The notes under the pieces: generated by a model
The model's database searches: none
Told to the model about the DNA's origin: nothing
What the model saw: the letters and a program-made list of their open reading frames with translations, nothing else
NCBI GenBank assembly: GCA_023417655.1
Contig: JAEZFD010000066.1
Coordinates: 65,537 to 129,536, forward strand
Direction: 5' to 3'
Length of the DNA stretch: 64,000 nt
Source of the DNA: Planctomycetota bacterium
GTDB lineage: Bacteria > Planctomycetota > Planctomycetia > Planctomycetales > Planctomycetaceae
Shown here: piece by piece, positions 29,818 to 38,491 of the stretch
Layout: every line of letters begins with the position of its first letter
How positions within the stretch are numbered: position 1 is the stretch's first letter
Program-made: the position numbers and the translations under genes

Positions 29818-31077
29818 TTATCGGTCCGCCTGCTGTTCCAGAACTTCATTCGCCTGCTGGTTCAGCCCCTGAATCCCACCACGGCTGAAGAAGCGATTGA
29901 GTTCGATGAGAGCGGGTCCCATCAGCAGCAGAAACACTGCAGGCATCAGGCAGAGCACTGTCGGGAACAGCAGCTTGAAGGTTGCGGCGTTTGCCTTCTC
30001 GTCCGCCCGTTGGCGCTGATTCTCACGCATCCCGTCGCTGTACTCGGCGAGGGCTTCAGAAACACTGGTTCCCATCTGCTCGGTCTGAATCAACAGCGAT
30101 GTAAAGGAATGGACTTCCGGGACGTCGACCCGATCGCTGAAGTTTTCAAGTGCCTGTGCGAGCGAACCGACCTGAGCCTGATCCGAGACGATCCGCAGTT
30201 CTTTGGAGAGCGCAGGATAGACGTTCGCAAACTCCCGGCTGATGCGTGAGAGCGAGTGAGTCACCGTCATGCCCTGTGACACACACATGTTCAACAGGTC
30301 CAGCATGTCCGGCATCGCCAGTTCAATCTGGCGCAGTCGCTCAGCGGCTCTGCTCCGCAGGATCAGCGCCGGCAACGCCCAACCGAGCGCCGGGCCGATC
30401 ACGAGCCCTGCGATGAAATAGGATTCAAATTGCTCTGGGGCGATGACCAGCAAGACTCCGAAAAGCAGAATCGGAAGAATGATCCCGAGATATCGAATCG
30501 CCGTGAAGTTTTCCCAGGCATGTGGCTCGAAGTAACCGGCATTCTTCACCAGCCGGCGACCGGTGCGGCGTCCCTCTTCCGAAGTCGGAACGAGTTCAGC
30601 CATCGCCGGAGTGAGAGAGCCAAACCGGTAGTCTTCTCCAGTCGCGTATGGATATTCAACTCCTGCATCTTCGAAGAGATTCTTGCGACGATTGAACTTT
30701 GGTTCGACTGACCAGAAGCCGGCCATGGTCCCGGCATTGATTTCTTCGATGGAAGACTCTTCGGCCTCGCGAGTCGATCCCTGGCTGTCTTCAGCCGTCC
30801 AGCCCGACTCTGATTTCACTGCACCGACGAGTTCGGGGGTTCGGGTCTCACGAGCTGGAGTAGCTGCTGGAGTGGTCGCAGTGACTTGAGGCGTCGGAGT
30901 CGCTTTCGCCGGAGTCGCACGCGGCGATTTGGTTGCCGGTCTTTTACGAAACTTGGGCTGGCGAACCCGACGGACCACCCATTGAATCAGCTTCACCACG
31001 ACATACAACGAGACGGCCAGAGCGGTCCCGTAAATCAGGAGCGAGATCTGCTGTGGTGTGAGTTGAAATGGAGGCAT
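29818..31077 (-). CDS. tadC: Tad pilus inner-membrane protein TadC (GspF-like)
   Basis: A 419-residue membrane protein and the last gene of the Tad operon. It has one helix at the N-terminus, a Thr/Ala/Pro-rich linker, two helices around the middle (LGIILPILLFGVLLVIAP and IAGLVIGPALGWALPALIL), and a T2SS-F domain with MPDMLDLLNMCVSQGMTVTHSL and VPEVHSFTSLLIQTEQMGTS. A final helix lies in TFKLLFPTVLCLMPAVFLLLMG. It should form the pilus assembly platform together with TadB. The unusual feature is the long linker, roughly residues 40-110. Confidence 0.93.
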   Translation of the reverse strand: MPPFQLTPQQISLLIYGTALAVSLYVVVKLIQWVVRRVRQPKFRKRPATKSPRATPAKATPTPQVTATTPAATPARETRTPELVGAVKSESGWTAEDSQGSTREAEESSIEEINAGTMAGFWSVEPKFNRRKNLFEDAGVEYPYATGEDYRFGSLTPAMAELVPTSEEGRRTGRRLVKNAGYFEPHAWENFTAIRYLGIILPILLFGVLLVIAPEQFESYFIAGLVIGPALGWALPALILRSRAAERLRQIELAMPDMLDLLNMCVSQGMTVTHSLSRISREFANVYPALSKELRIVSDQAQVGSLAQALENFSDRVDVPEVHSFTSLLIQTEQMGTSVSEALAEYSDGMRENQRQRADEKANAATFKLLFPTVLCLMPAVFLLLMGPALIELNRFFSRGGIQGLNQQANEVLEQQADR

Positions 31078-31135
31078 GGCTGCGGCCGTTCAGGATCGAA
31101 TTCAAACTTCAGTACAGACATTCTTCGAAGGGGCA

Positions 31136-31984
31136 TCAGCCACGCTGGCTGGTCTGCAAGACACGCAGCACCCAGATCACGCCGATGACTTCAAGAATGA
31201 AAGCCAGCACCGTACACCGAAGTCCCCAGCTGGAATCAAACAGGTTCTGCAGATAGTCAGGGTCACGGAAGACAAAGAATGCGATAATCGCCGGGGGCAA
31301 TGTGATCATCAAAATGGCGGTCGCGCGACTCGCTGCAGTCGCCGCTTTCAGTCGTCCCTGGAACTGAATTCGGTCCCGCAACGTCGAAGAGAGTCGCGTG
31401 AGCACCGACACCAGATCTCCCCCGGTCTGACGATGAACCGAGAGAGCTGTAGATAGCACGCTCGTCGCGATCAGCCCGGTGCGATGTGGGAGTTCCGACA
31501 GTGATTCATCAATATTCAACCCCAGCGTGAGCTTTCGAGTGCAATGACGCAGCTCTGCTCCCAGAGGGTTAGGAGTATCGTGAGCGACGATGGCGAGACA
31601 GTTTTCCAGACTTCGTCCGGTTCTGGCTGCCCGGGACAGTTCATCCAACATTGGAGGCATCTGTCGCAGCAACACGCTCTGTCGGCGGGACCGGACCACC
31701 ATCATGATCAGCACCGGGATGAGGAACCCAATGAATCCGGCCATCGCGGTCGAGAGGAGATCTTCCTGCCAGACAAATGCCATACCGGCGAGAGTCACCG
31801 CTGAGAACACGGACAGCAGCAGCAACATTTGAGCGGATAACGTCGTGCCAGACTGCAGCATCAGCCTGTCGAACCAGCCATTCAACTGGTTGTTCAGTGA
31901 GCGGTCATTCTCGACGGCAAAGTTCTCATCCTGCCGAAGGATCCCGGCAAATTCAGAACCTTCCTTGATGATGGAAACAGCCAT
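31136..31984 (-). CDS. tadB: Tad pilus inner-membrane protein TadB (GspF-like)
   Basis: A 282-residue platform protein with two N-terminal helices (MLLLLSVFSAVTLAGMAFVW, IGFLIPVLIMMVV), the T2SS-F domain (LPHRTGLIATSVLSTALSVHRQTGGDLVSVL) and two C-terminal helices. The ATG at 31984 is preferred over the TTG four codons upstream. It is followed after 58 bases by tadC and preceded after 65 bases by the ATPase gene, all on one strand. Confidence 0.93.
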   Translation of the reverse strand: MAVSIIKEGSEFAGILRQDENFAVENDRSLNNQLNGWFDRLMLQSGTTLSAQMLLLLSVFSAVTLAGMAFVWQEDLLSTAMAGFIGFLIPVLIMMVVRSRRQSVLLRQMPPMLDELSRAARTGRSLENCLAIVAHDTPNPLGAELRHCTRKLTLGLNIDESLSELPHRTGLIATSVLSTALSVHRQTGGDLVSVLTRLSSTLRDRIQFQGRLKAATAASRATAILMITLPPAIIAFFVFRDPDYLQNLFDSSWGLRCTVLAFILEVIGVIWVLRVLQTSQRG

Positions 31985-32049
31985 AACAGTTCTCAATCAG
32001 GCGAACAGGTCATCACGTTATTCAGCAATTGTTCTCGGCGGCGAACAAC

Positions 32050-33378
32050 TTATTCCGGGTGATATTCCACTTCGGTTTCCAGTTCGCGCGGGACGAACAG
32101 GTGGGAATCAATCAGGAAGCCTTTGGCAGACATTCGACGCAGGCAGACAGGTTCATGGCCTGTCGCATAGAACGAGCCCAGCATCTTCCCGGTCAGATCG
32201 ACTCCGGCCATGCGATAGACAAAGATGTCTTCCATCACGAACTCGCCATTGACGACGCCGACCAGTTCCGAGATTCGCATCACCTTTCGTTCCCCGCTGC
32301 TGAGTCGAGCCACGTGAACGAAAATTTGAATGGCCGAAGCGATGTACTGGCGGGCAATTGACGTCGGGAGTTCAGCCCCTGACAAGGCAATCATCATCTC
32401 CAGACGGTGCAGTGCGTCAAAAGTATCGTTTGCATGCACAGTGCTCATTGAACCGTCGTGACCAGTGTTCATGGCCTGCAGCATGTCGAGCACTTCGCCC
32501 CCGCGCGCTTCGCCGACGATGATTCGGTCAGGTCGCATTCGCAGGGTGTTTCGCAACAAGTCGCGTGGCGTGACAAGCCCTTTCCCCTCGACGTTGGGAA
32601 GTCGGGTTTCGAGACCGACGACGTCTGCCTGCTGCAGCTGGAGCTCAGCAGTTTCTTCAATCGTGACAACACGCTCACTCGCAGGGATGAACCGGCTCAG
32701 GTTGTTCAGCATGGTCGTCTTACCGGCACCTGTTCCGCCTGAGAGCAGGATGTTCATTCGCGACCGGACACACAGGATCAGGAAGTCGGCCATCTGTGGG
32801 GCCAGCGTCCCGGACTTCACCATGTCTTCCAGGCGGACAATCTGCGTTTTGAAACGACGAATGGAAAGCGTCGGACCACGCAATGCCAGTGGCGGAATCA
32901 CCGCATGCAGTCGGGAGCCGTCGGACAGCTTGGCATCGACCATCGGCGAAACTTCGTCGATTCGTCGGCCGGCCTGCCCGACCAGACGCTGAATGAAGTG
33001 CAGCAGGTGAGCATCATCAGCGAAGCGGATGTCGGTTCGTTCGAGAACCCCGTTCCGTTCGACGAACACAGTCTCATGCCCGTTCACCAGCACGTCGCTC
33101 ACTTCTGGATCGTCCATTAACGGCTGCAGCGGACCGAAGCCATAGACTTCGTCCATCAGCTCGCGAATCATGCGCGGACGATCACTCTCCGGCAGCCGCA
33201 TCTCAGGGCGATTAACTAGATGAGTTGCCAGTGCTTCGAGTTGTCGGCGAAACTCTGCTGCTCCCAGTTCGCCTGCTTTCGACATATCGATGGCGTCGAC
33301 CATCTGCCGATGCAGCTGGGTTTTCAACTGCTGAAAACCTGCCGGACTCAAGCTGGTTCTTTCGCTCACCGCAACCAT
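32050..33378 (-). CDS. tadA: Tad pilus secretion ATPase TadA/CpaF
   Basis: A 442-residue type II/IV secretion ATPase that powers Flp pilus assembly. The N-terminal domain leads to DDPEVSDVLVNGHETVFVER. Walker A is GGTGAGKTT (214-222), and the family shows IEETAELQLQ, RMRPDRIIVGEARGGE and the His-box AMNTGHDGSMSTVHAN. The ATG at 33378 is chosen because AGGAG lies seven bases upstream; two earlier starts exist in frame. Confidence 0.96.
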   Translation of the reverse strand: MVAVSERTSLSPAGFQQLKTQLHRQMVDAIDMSKAGELGAAEFRRQLEALATHLVNRPEMRLPESDRPRMIRELMDEVYGFGPLQPLMDDPEVSDVLVNGHETVFVERNGVLERTDIRFADDAHLLHFIQRLVGQAGRRIDEVSPMVDAKLSDGSRLHAVIPPLALRGPTLSIRRFKTQIVRLEDMVKSGTLAPQMADFLILCVRSRMNILLSGGTGAGKTTMLNNLSRFIPASERVVTIEETAELQLQQADVVGLETRLPNVEGKGLVTPRDLLRNTLRMRPDRIIVGEARGGEVLDMLQAMNTGHDGSMSTVHANDTFDALHRLEMMIALSGAELPTSIARQYIASAIQIFVHVARLSSGERKVMRISELVGVVNGEFVMEDIFVYRMAGVDLTGKMLGSFYATGHEPVCLRRMSAKGFLIDSHLFVPRELETEVEYHPE

Positions 33379-33445
33379 GCTGATTCTCCTCGTCATCGTG
33401 ACCGGTTCTGCCCGGGCACTTCTCAACTGACCGATCCGGCCAGAT

Positions 33446-34606
33446 TTATTGCGTCAATGAAATCTTGTAGATGTAGGGATTGCCGTTGGTCTCGCCGGAG
33501 TACAGGGCATCCTCATCGATGACTGCGGTTCGCGTGGCAATGACTGCTGGCTGCACGACCAGCTGCACCTGCCCCTCGATTTTATGAACCGCCATCAGGC
33601 GCGTGCCGACCATGCGTGACACCGTGGCCGTCGTACCGCGTTTGTCGGTCTCAAGACCGCTGTAGAGCAAAGTGATGCGGGCGACGCCGATCTGGCGTTC
33701 AAGGACATCGGGATCGAAATCTCCGAGGTCCGTTTCCGCAGGGAATTTGTTGTCACCCTGCTGCAGAGAGAACTCACCCCCGAGATCAGCCAGATCTTCA
33801 GAAGACCACCCCTGACGGAACTGGCGTTCAAGTGAGTCCTCAGAGAATCCGGGGCCGACATCAATCAGGCAGGCGTTTCCACCTGCACTGAGAGTCAGCG
33901 TGATTTCCCGAATCCCGTCGCTTTCCAGAGTAACCGTACGGCGATCAGCATCCCAGCAGTAATCATCTGCCCCCCCCTTCTGCTCGATCTGGGAACGCCA
34001 GGTCGGAACCTTGTCATCAGAGCTGAATTCAAGAATCGCAATGGGCCATGCCGGAATTCGTCCAGCACCGACTGGCCGCAGCCCGGAAATCAGATTGCAG
34101 ATGCTGGCCTCGGCAGTCAGTCTCACATCAGCGGCCGGTCGCCCAGTAAAGGCCGGTGCAATCATCCCCACCGGGTTGCCCCGGCGACTGTCTCGATGTG
34201 CAACCACAAGGACATTTGTTGGATCCTGGTCCGTTTCCTCCTGCTCGCGATACCCCGTCAGCGGATCGATATGAACTTTGCCCAGATGGACATCCACTCG
34301 AGCCTGAACTGGACCCGAGACCTGATTCAGACCGGCCTGCCGTTGCACCGCCTCGCGAACGTGATCGGCGACCTGTTCGGAATCGTAGTCCTCTTTCAGT
34401 CGGTCATCGGAGGCGAGACGGAGAGCCCCCGCGAGCGCGGCCGATTCGGCAGCCGTCCTGAGTTCTTCCTGAGCGTCAGAGAGCCAGTACTGGTTCAACA
34501 CGAGTGCCAGGCAGGCGCCGCAGACAAACAGTGCAATGGCGACCGCAGGCATCAGGTTTCCCCGACGTGCAACCGGCTGCACCGTTTTGAAGGTCCGCAT
34601 TAACAC
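33446..34606 (-). CDS. TadG-like pilus-associated protein
   Basis: A 386-residue protein with one N-terminal transmembrane helix (LMPAVAIALFVCGACLALVLNQ) preceded by a basic stretch, and a large exported domain. The helix is followed by AQEELRTAAESAALAGALRLA, the pattern of Flp/Tad minor pseudopilin-like TadE/TadG proteins. The C-terminal half is not recognisable. The GTG at 34606 has AGGGA eight bases upstream; an ATG two codons later is the alternative. Its place in the Tad operon, between the ATPase and CpaB genes, supports the call. Confidence 0.8.
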   Translation of the reverse strand: MLMRTFKTVQPVARRGNLMPAVAIALFVCGACLALVLNQYWLSDAQEELRTAAESAALAGALRLASDDRLKEDYDSEQVADHVREAVQRQAGLNQVSGPVQARVDVHLGKVHIDPLTGYREQEETDQDPTNVLVVAHRDSRRGNPVGMIAPAFTGRPAADVRLTAEASICNLISGLRPVGAGRIPAWPIAILEFSSDDKVPTWRSQIEQKGGADDYCWDADRRTVTLESDGIREITLTLSAGGNACLIDVGPGFSEDSLERQFRQGWSSEDLADLGGEFSLQQGDNKFPAETDLGDFDPDVLERQIGVARITLLYSGLETDKRGTTATVSRMVGTRLMAVHKIEGQVQLVVQPAVIATRTAVIDEDALYSGETNGNPYIYKISLTQ

Positions 34607-34723
34607 TCTGCTGATCCCTGAAGATTCGCTGCCCGTCTTCGATCGAAGTGACTGTCATCGACCGTCTCGGCCATCCGTGAATCCCGTTGAGAATTGGCTC
34701 TGCCGGGAATGCGAGGTCACGAG

Positions 34724-35659
34724 TCAGATCGAACGTCGCTCGGTGGTAGTGCTGGCAGACGGCCCGCTCCCTGTGGCTCCGCCGCCACCACCGCCGCGTC
34801 GGAGAGGATTCCTCCCCTGCCCGGACTGGATCGCTCCGCCGTTTCCGTCGCCGTCACTGTAGTCATCCCAGTGACGTCCGTTCTTGAACGCGTTCACTCC
34901 GTGATCGGGACCACGGAAAATGTCGGTCGTTACCGGGGGGACAGGTTTAGCAGGAGGAGCAGGCTTGTAGCCCAGAATTTCATACAGAGTGGCCCGATCC
35001 GCATCGCTGACCGCAACGACGCCTGTTCCTTTTCCATCTGGAGCGAAGGTGAAGTCGAGCTTCCCCTTTTCCCGAGCGAGCAGAATGATATTCGACTGCT
35101 CTTTGGTCAGTTCCAGCGTCACGTTGATCGAACCCCGGTTCAAGGTGCCGCCTGACACTTCCAACACTTTGACGCCTTGGAAGAGCGTCATGATTCGCCC
35201 CCCTGTCTCTTCGGAAGCCGGATCGGATTCAGGAGTGAAGTGGACGTTCACATACTGTCCGCGTTCGGCGACGAACGGAGCTGATGCTTCGACTGCGACA
35301 GCAACCATTCCCGGATCGACGTCCAGTGGAGCGTTTTTACCCGGCGGATAAAAATCGAGCGTGCTGAGCGGCTGGGCCGGTTGAATCTTGTTCTTCACGA
35401 CACGGCCGATCAGCACACGGCTCGTGAGCACGGTATCCCGGGTCACCTTGGTCCGGTCGACCGGGCCCATGGCGAGGTGAGCTTCCGTCACCCGCGTTCC
35501 AGGATCGAGTTCGGTCAGCGACATCGGAACACTCATCCGTGTGTCGACCGGAGCCGGAGCTTCTCGCGCAAGCAGCTTCTTGCCGATGTAAGCCACGACG
35601 AGAAGGCCCACAACGCCCAGCATTACCACAGTCAGCAAGGCAGGTGTAATTCGACGCAC
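34724..35659 (-). CDS. cpaB: Flp pilus assembly protein CpaB/RcpC
   Basis: A 311-residue protein with one membrane anchor (ITPALLTVVMLGVVGLLVVAY) and a SAF domain (VPMSLTELDPGTRVTEAHLAMGP). The RcpC part contains GMVAVAVEASAPFVAERGQYVNV. The C-terminus is Gly/Ser-rich and looks disordered. The GTG at 35659 has GGGAG eight bases upstream; a second GTG at 35692 falls inside the 20-bp palindrome and has a poorer site. It acts in the periplasm, probably with a secretin that is not encoded here. Confidence 0.9.
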   Translation of the reverse strand: MRRITPALLTVVMLGVVGLLVVAYIGKKLLAREAPAPVDTRMSVPMSLTELDPGTRVTEAHLAMGPVDRTKVTRDTVLTSRVLIGRVVKNKIQPAQPLSTLDFYPPGKNAPLDVDPGMVAVAVEASAPFVAERGQYVNVHFTPESDPASEETGGRIMTLFQGVKVLEVSGGTLNRGSINVTLELTKEQSNIILLAREKGKLDFTFAPDGKGTGVVAVSDADRATLYEILGYKPAPPAKPVPPVTTDIFRGPDHGVNAFKNGRHWDDYSDGDGNGGAIQSGQGRNPLRRGGGGGGATGSGPSASTTTERRSI

Positions 35660-35674
35660 TGTTGATTCTCCCGA

Positions 35675-35694
35675 TCGTGAGTCATGACTCACGA
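35675..35694. promoter_or_regulatory. Perfect 20-bp palindrome upstream of cpaB
   Basis: TCGTGAGTCATGACTCACGA is a fully self-complementary sequence with no spacer. It lies in the 95-base gap between tadE and cpaB, just before the chosen cpaB start. It could be an operator or an mRNA processing site. Confidence 0.5.
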
Positions 35695-35754
35695 GTTCCG
35701 CCCAATCGCCAGCGCTGCCTGCGAGAGTGTCGCCGGCACCTGACCTGACGCCGT

Positions 35755-36171
35755 TTATTCCTTGACCATTCGAGTTTGGGCTACCAGGTCACGACCTTTG
35801 ATGTTGTAACCCAGTGGCCAGAGCAGATTCGGAGCGACGACCGTCATCGGCACCTTCACAGTGACAACAACTTCTTCTCCGGAATGCTCTCCCAGTTGCG
35901 TTTCCACTTGATATGAATTCCGGAAGCGAGGCCCCAGCGACCGTCCCACTTCCTGTTCAATATCATCCAGCCAGACGCCATTCAGCGTCGCGAGTCGTGC
36001 GCCTGCCCGGCTCGCTTGAACAACATCGCTTCTCGCATACATCAGGAATGAAAACTGAAAGATCGCCAGCAACAGAACCATCAAAATGGGAAGAGTCAGG
36101 ACCAGCTCCATGCTGATCATGCCGCGTCGCAAATCGGTTCGACAGAAAGCCGGGCGAATCATTCGTTTCAT
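35755..36171 (-). CDS. tadE: TadE-like minor pseudopilin
   Basis: A 138-residue TadE-family protein. A basic N-terminus with RRGMISMELVLTLPILMVLLLAIFQFSFLMY contains the TadE helix and the conserved Glu. It is followed by a small exported beta-rich domain ending VAQTRMVKE. Its start overlaps the stop of cpaA by four bases, so it is translationally coupled to the prepilin peptidase. A second methionine three codons in could be the start. Confidence 0.88.
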   Translation of the reverse strand: MKRMIRPAFCRTDLRRGMISMELVLTLPILMVLLLAIFQFSFLMYARSDVVQASRAGARLATLNGVWLDDIEQEVGRSLGPRFRNSYQVETQLGEHSGEEVVVTVKVPMTVVAPNLLWPLGYNIKGRDLVAQTRMVKE

Positions 36172-36794
36172 GGAATCGCCTCATTCAACTGCACCGCAGG
36201 AGTCTGCTGAGCCGGTGTTCCCATCTGTGCTGCTGGATCATGTCGCGGCACATACCAGATCAAGACCATCCAGGTGGCAATCGCAACCGGACCGGCATAA
36301 GCCATGACCCGACGCCCGAGCTTCTGATCCTGAGTTTCTGCAGTTGGACTCTTCCCAACCGGCGTTTTCCCTGTTGCGAGATACTTGGACTGGGTCTGCC
36401 GCATCCCGTGCTTTGAAACGTTCCAGAGAACGACAGCAACAGTTCCAAACAGAACCAGCAGCGTGCTGACCAGCAACACGGCGAGAGTCATCTGCAGACC
36501 GAGCCAGACACTCAGTGCCCCCATCAGTTTCACGTCGCCGCCGCCGCCGCCGCCAACAATCCAGAGGACAAACAGCAGGCCAAACCCGACCAGAAAGCCG
36601 AGAAAGGCCGAACCGAGATGGTGCCAGCCGTACATGACTGACATCGTGATCTGGTAGACCCAGCCGGCGAAAAACATCGGCAGCGTCAATTTATTGGGAA
36701 TTCGCTTGGTACGAATATCCAGAAACGCCGCCGCTGCTGTGAACAGAGACACCGCAACAACCAGAACGAGAGAACTGGCACTCAGACTGAACAT
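36168..36794 (-). CDS. cpaA: Prepilin peptidase, A24 family (CpaA/TadV)
   Basis: A 208-residue membrane aspartic protease that cleaves prepilins. The two catalytic aspartates are Asp 26 in FLDIRTKRIPN and Asp 87 in the GGGGGGDVKLMGAL (GxGD) motif. It has about five or six membrane helices and lacks the N-terminal methylase domain. It is the first gene of the Tad operon. The C-terminal extension (after about residue 150) is longer than usual. It may also process the DUF1559 protein at the start of the window, but that is inference. Confidence 0.93.
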   Translation of the reverse strand: MFSLSASSLVLVVAVSLFTAAAAFLDIRTKRIPNKLTLPMFFAGWVYQITMSVMYGWHHLGSAFLGFLVGFGLLFVLWIVGGGGGGDVKLMGALSVWLGLQMTLAVLLVSTLLVLFGTVAVVLWNVSKHGMRQTQSKYLATGKTPVGKSPTAETQDQKLGRRVMAYAGPVAIATWMVLIWYVPRHDPAAQMGTPAQQTPAVQLNEAIP

Positions 36795-37208
36795 GAGACG
36801 TAAACTTTCCGGCTACGATTCGAAAATACTCCGGGGATGATGCAACGTTACGACACGTTTCTCTCCCGCAGCATGACGACTGCGCCGAATCACAGATTTC
36901 CTGATCCGCAAATTGTGAACAAACCCGTACAACAGGTACGGTCGGATGAGGAAAGGCCATGTCCATGTTCGGCAGCTTTGGCCGGTCAGACGGAATCTCA
37001 TTTCCAACGTCGGCTTTTTCTGCGTGAAAGCACTCACGCAAACCGACTGTACCGGAAATACCAATTCTCCCGGCTGTAGCGAACTCTCCGATGTGGTGCC
37101 CTCATTGCGACCGATGAGACGAACGAAGCCGAGCGGACCCATCGGGAGTTTGGCAGCTTCACCGGAACCGCACTCTCACACTGACTGATCTCGCCTCAGG
37201 ATTTCAGG
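36795..37208. other. Non-coding region upstream of the Tad operon
   Basis: About 410 bases between the divergent Tad operon and a small gene. It contains an imperfect hairpin (CCGTAC at 36925-36930 with GTACGG at 36936-36941). I looked here for a short Flp pilin gene (about 50-70 residues) on both strands and did not find one. Confidence 0.4.
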
Positions 37209-37508
37209 ATGCTCGAACGCGACGCCACGATTCAGACCTTTGATCAACTGCATGAGTATGTTCATCAGGCCCTGTGCGAATCCGAAAACCTGCTGCCGGA
37301 TCAATTCACAACCACACGCCGGGCACTCTTCTCCAAAGGCGAACTTTGCGCGATCGAATTCTCTCTGCAGGGACTGAGAGCGGTCCGTCTCGGAGCCATC
37401 TGGGCCGCGGACCAGAACGTCATCTTCTTCTACAATGCCAAAGGAGAACGGGCGCTCAAAGTGAAGCTCAGCTCCCGCCCCCTGCCGCAAACTGCCGCAG
37501 CCGGTTAA
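37209..37508 (+). CDS. Small conserved cytoplasmic protein
   Basis: A 99-residue protein without signal peptide or membrane helix. It has a plausible alpha/beta pattern (FDQLHEYVHQALCESENL, then LCAIEFSLQGLRAVRLGAIW and NVIFFYNAKGERALKVKL). The start codon has AGGA within a usable distance. I do not recognise a family. It looks like a conserved planctomycetal hypothetical protein, and its codon use resembles its neighbours. Confidence 0.65.
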   Translation: MLERDATIQTFDQLHEYVHQALCESENLLPDQFTTTRRALFSKGELCAIEFSLQGLRAVRLGAIWAADQNVIFFYNAKGERALKVKLSSRPLPQTAAAG

Positions 37509-37618
37509 GGTCGCAGGAGTGGCCCACCCCTTAACACCGATTCAAAACAGGACAGGCACCAGTCCTCTCCAGACGTGAGGGGAACTGTGCCTGAGTTGTT
37601 TCCCCTTCCCCTGACTCC

Positions 37619-37801
37619 TTGCAGTTCATTCGACTCGCCAAGCGAGGCGTTCGCATTCCTTGGTATTGGTACTCGCTGTTCTTGCTGCTCGGCATCCCCG
37701 GGTACTTCGGATTCCGCTGGCACCAACGCTGGCCGCCGACAAGAATCCCTTTAGTACCCAAGCCCACGGGCATTGAAATCCTGATCCCCGCAAGGGCGTG
37801 A
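37619..37801 (+). CDS. Possible small membrane protein
   Basis: A 60-residue frame starting at TTG. It has a basic N-terminus, a hydrophobic stretch (YWYSLFLLLGIPGYFGF) and a charged tail, and it ends 26 bases before a strong terminator. A ribosome binding site is not obvious. Real expression is uncertain, and the opposite strand has a competing frame. Confidence 0.3.
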   Translation: MQFIRLAKRGVRIPWYWYSLFLLLGIPGYFGFRWHQRWPPTRIPLVPKPTGIEILIPARA

Positions 37802-37826
37802 TTCCATCTCTCCTTAGCACCCAAAC

Positions 37827-37860
37827 AAAAAACGCCAACCGGGACTCGGTTGGCGTTTTT
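37827..37860 (-). terminator. Bidirectional terminator after ndk
   Basis: AAAAACGCCAACCG at 37828-37841 pairs with CGGTTGGCGTTTTT at 37847-37860 around a five-base loop. T-rich tracts occur on both strands, so it can end ndk on the minus strand and any plus-strand transcript from the left. Confidence 0.88.
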
Positions 37861-37885
37861 AATTTCATCGATCAGCGGCTGTCGC

Positions 37886-38353
37886 TTACTTCTCGTCGTT
37901 GGCGACGGTCCACTCGCTCAGTGAGCTTTCGTAAGAAACGATTTCGCTCTGGCTGAAGTAGATCTGGATCTCGCGTTCTGCGGATTCTGGGCTGTCGCTG
38001 CCGTGGATCAGGTTGATCTGGCGTGAGAGGCCGAAGTCACCGCGAATGGTTCCCGGTGCGGATTCACGACCGTTGGTCTTGCCCATCATGTCACGGACGA
38101 CCTGAACAGCGCCAACTCCTTCGAGAACCATGGCAACAACGGGAGCGGAAGTAATGAACTCTTCCAGTTGTGGGTAGAACGGACGATGAACGTGTTCAGC
38201 GTAGTGCTGCTTGGACTGCTCGGGAGTGATCTTCAGCATCTTGAGAGCCGAGATCTGCAGGCCGCGTTCTTCAAAGCGAGTGATGATGCGACCGCAGAGA
38301 CGGCGCTGAACAGCATCAGGCTTCAACAGGATCAGTGTTTTCTGGACTGACAT
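37886..38353 (-). CDS. ndk: Nucleoside diphosphate kinase
   Basis: A 155-residue enzyme that exchanges phosphate between nucleoside triphosphates and diphosphates. It has TLILLKPDAVQRRLCG, the active-site His 117 in NLIHGSDSPESAEREI, and GTIRGDFG. The ATG at 38353 gives the usual family length; the longer frame adds 19 atypical residues. carA lies upstream on the same strand and a terminator follows. Confidence 0.96.
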   Translation of the reverse strand: MSVQKTLILLKPDAVQRRLCGRIITRFEERGLQISALKMLKITPEQSKQHYAEHVHRPFYPQLEEFITSAPVVAMVLEGVGAVQVVRDMMGKTNGRESAPGTIRGDFGLSRQINLIHGSDSPESAEREIQIYFSQSEIVSYESSLSEWTVANDEK

Positions 38354-38491
38354 GCGAATCAAAATTCTATTTTGAAGACGAATTGACGGACAACGTGGCT
38401 CGCGACTCACTCCAATACAGTCTCATTGTCCATCAGGCCCGGAGTCCATCAGACACAGACTCACTTAGCGCGAGCTCACGGAAAATACAAA

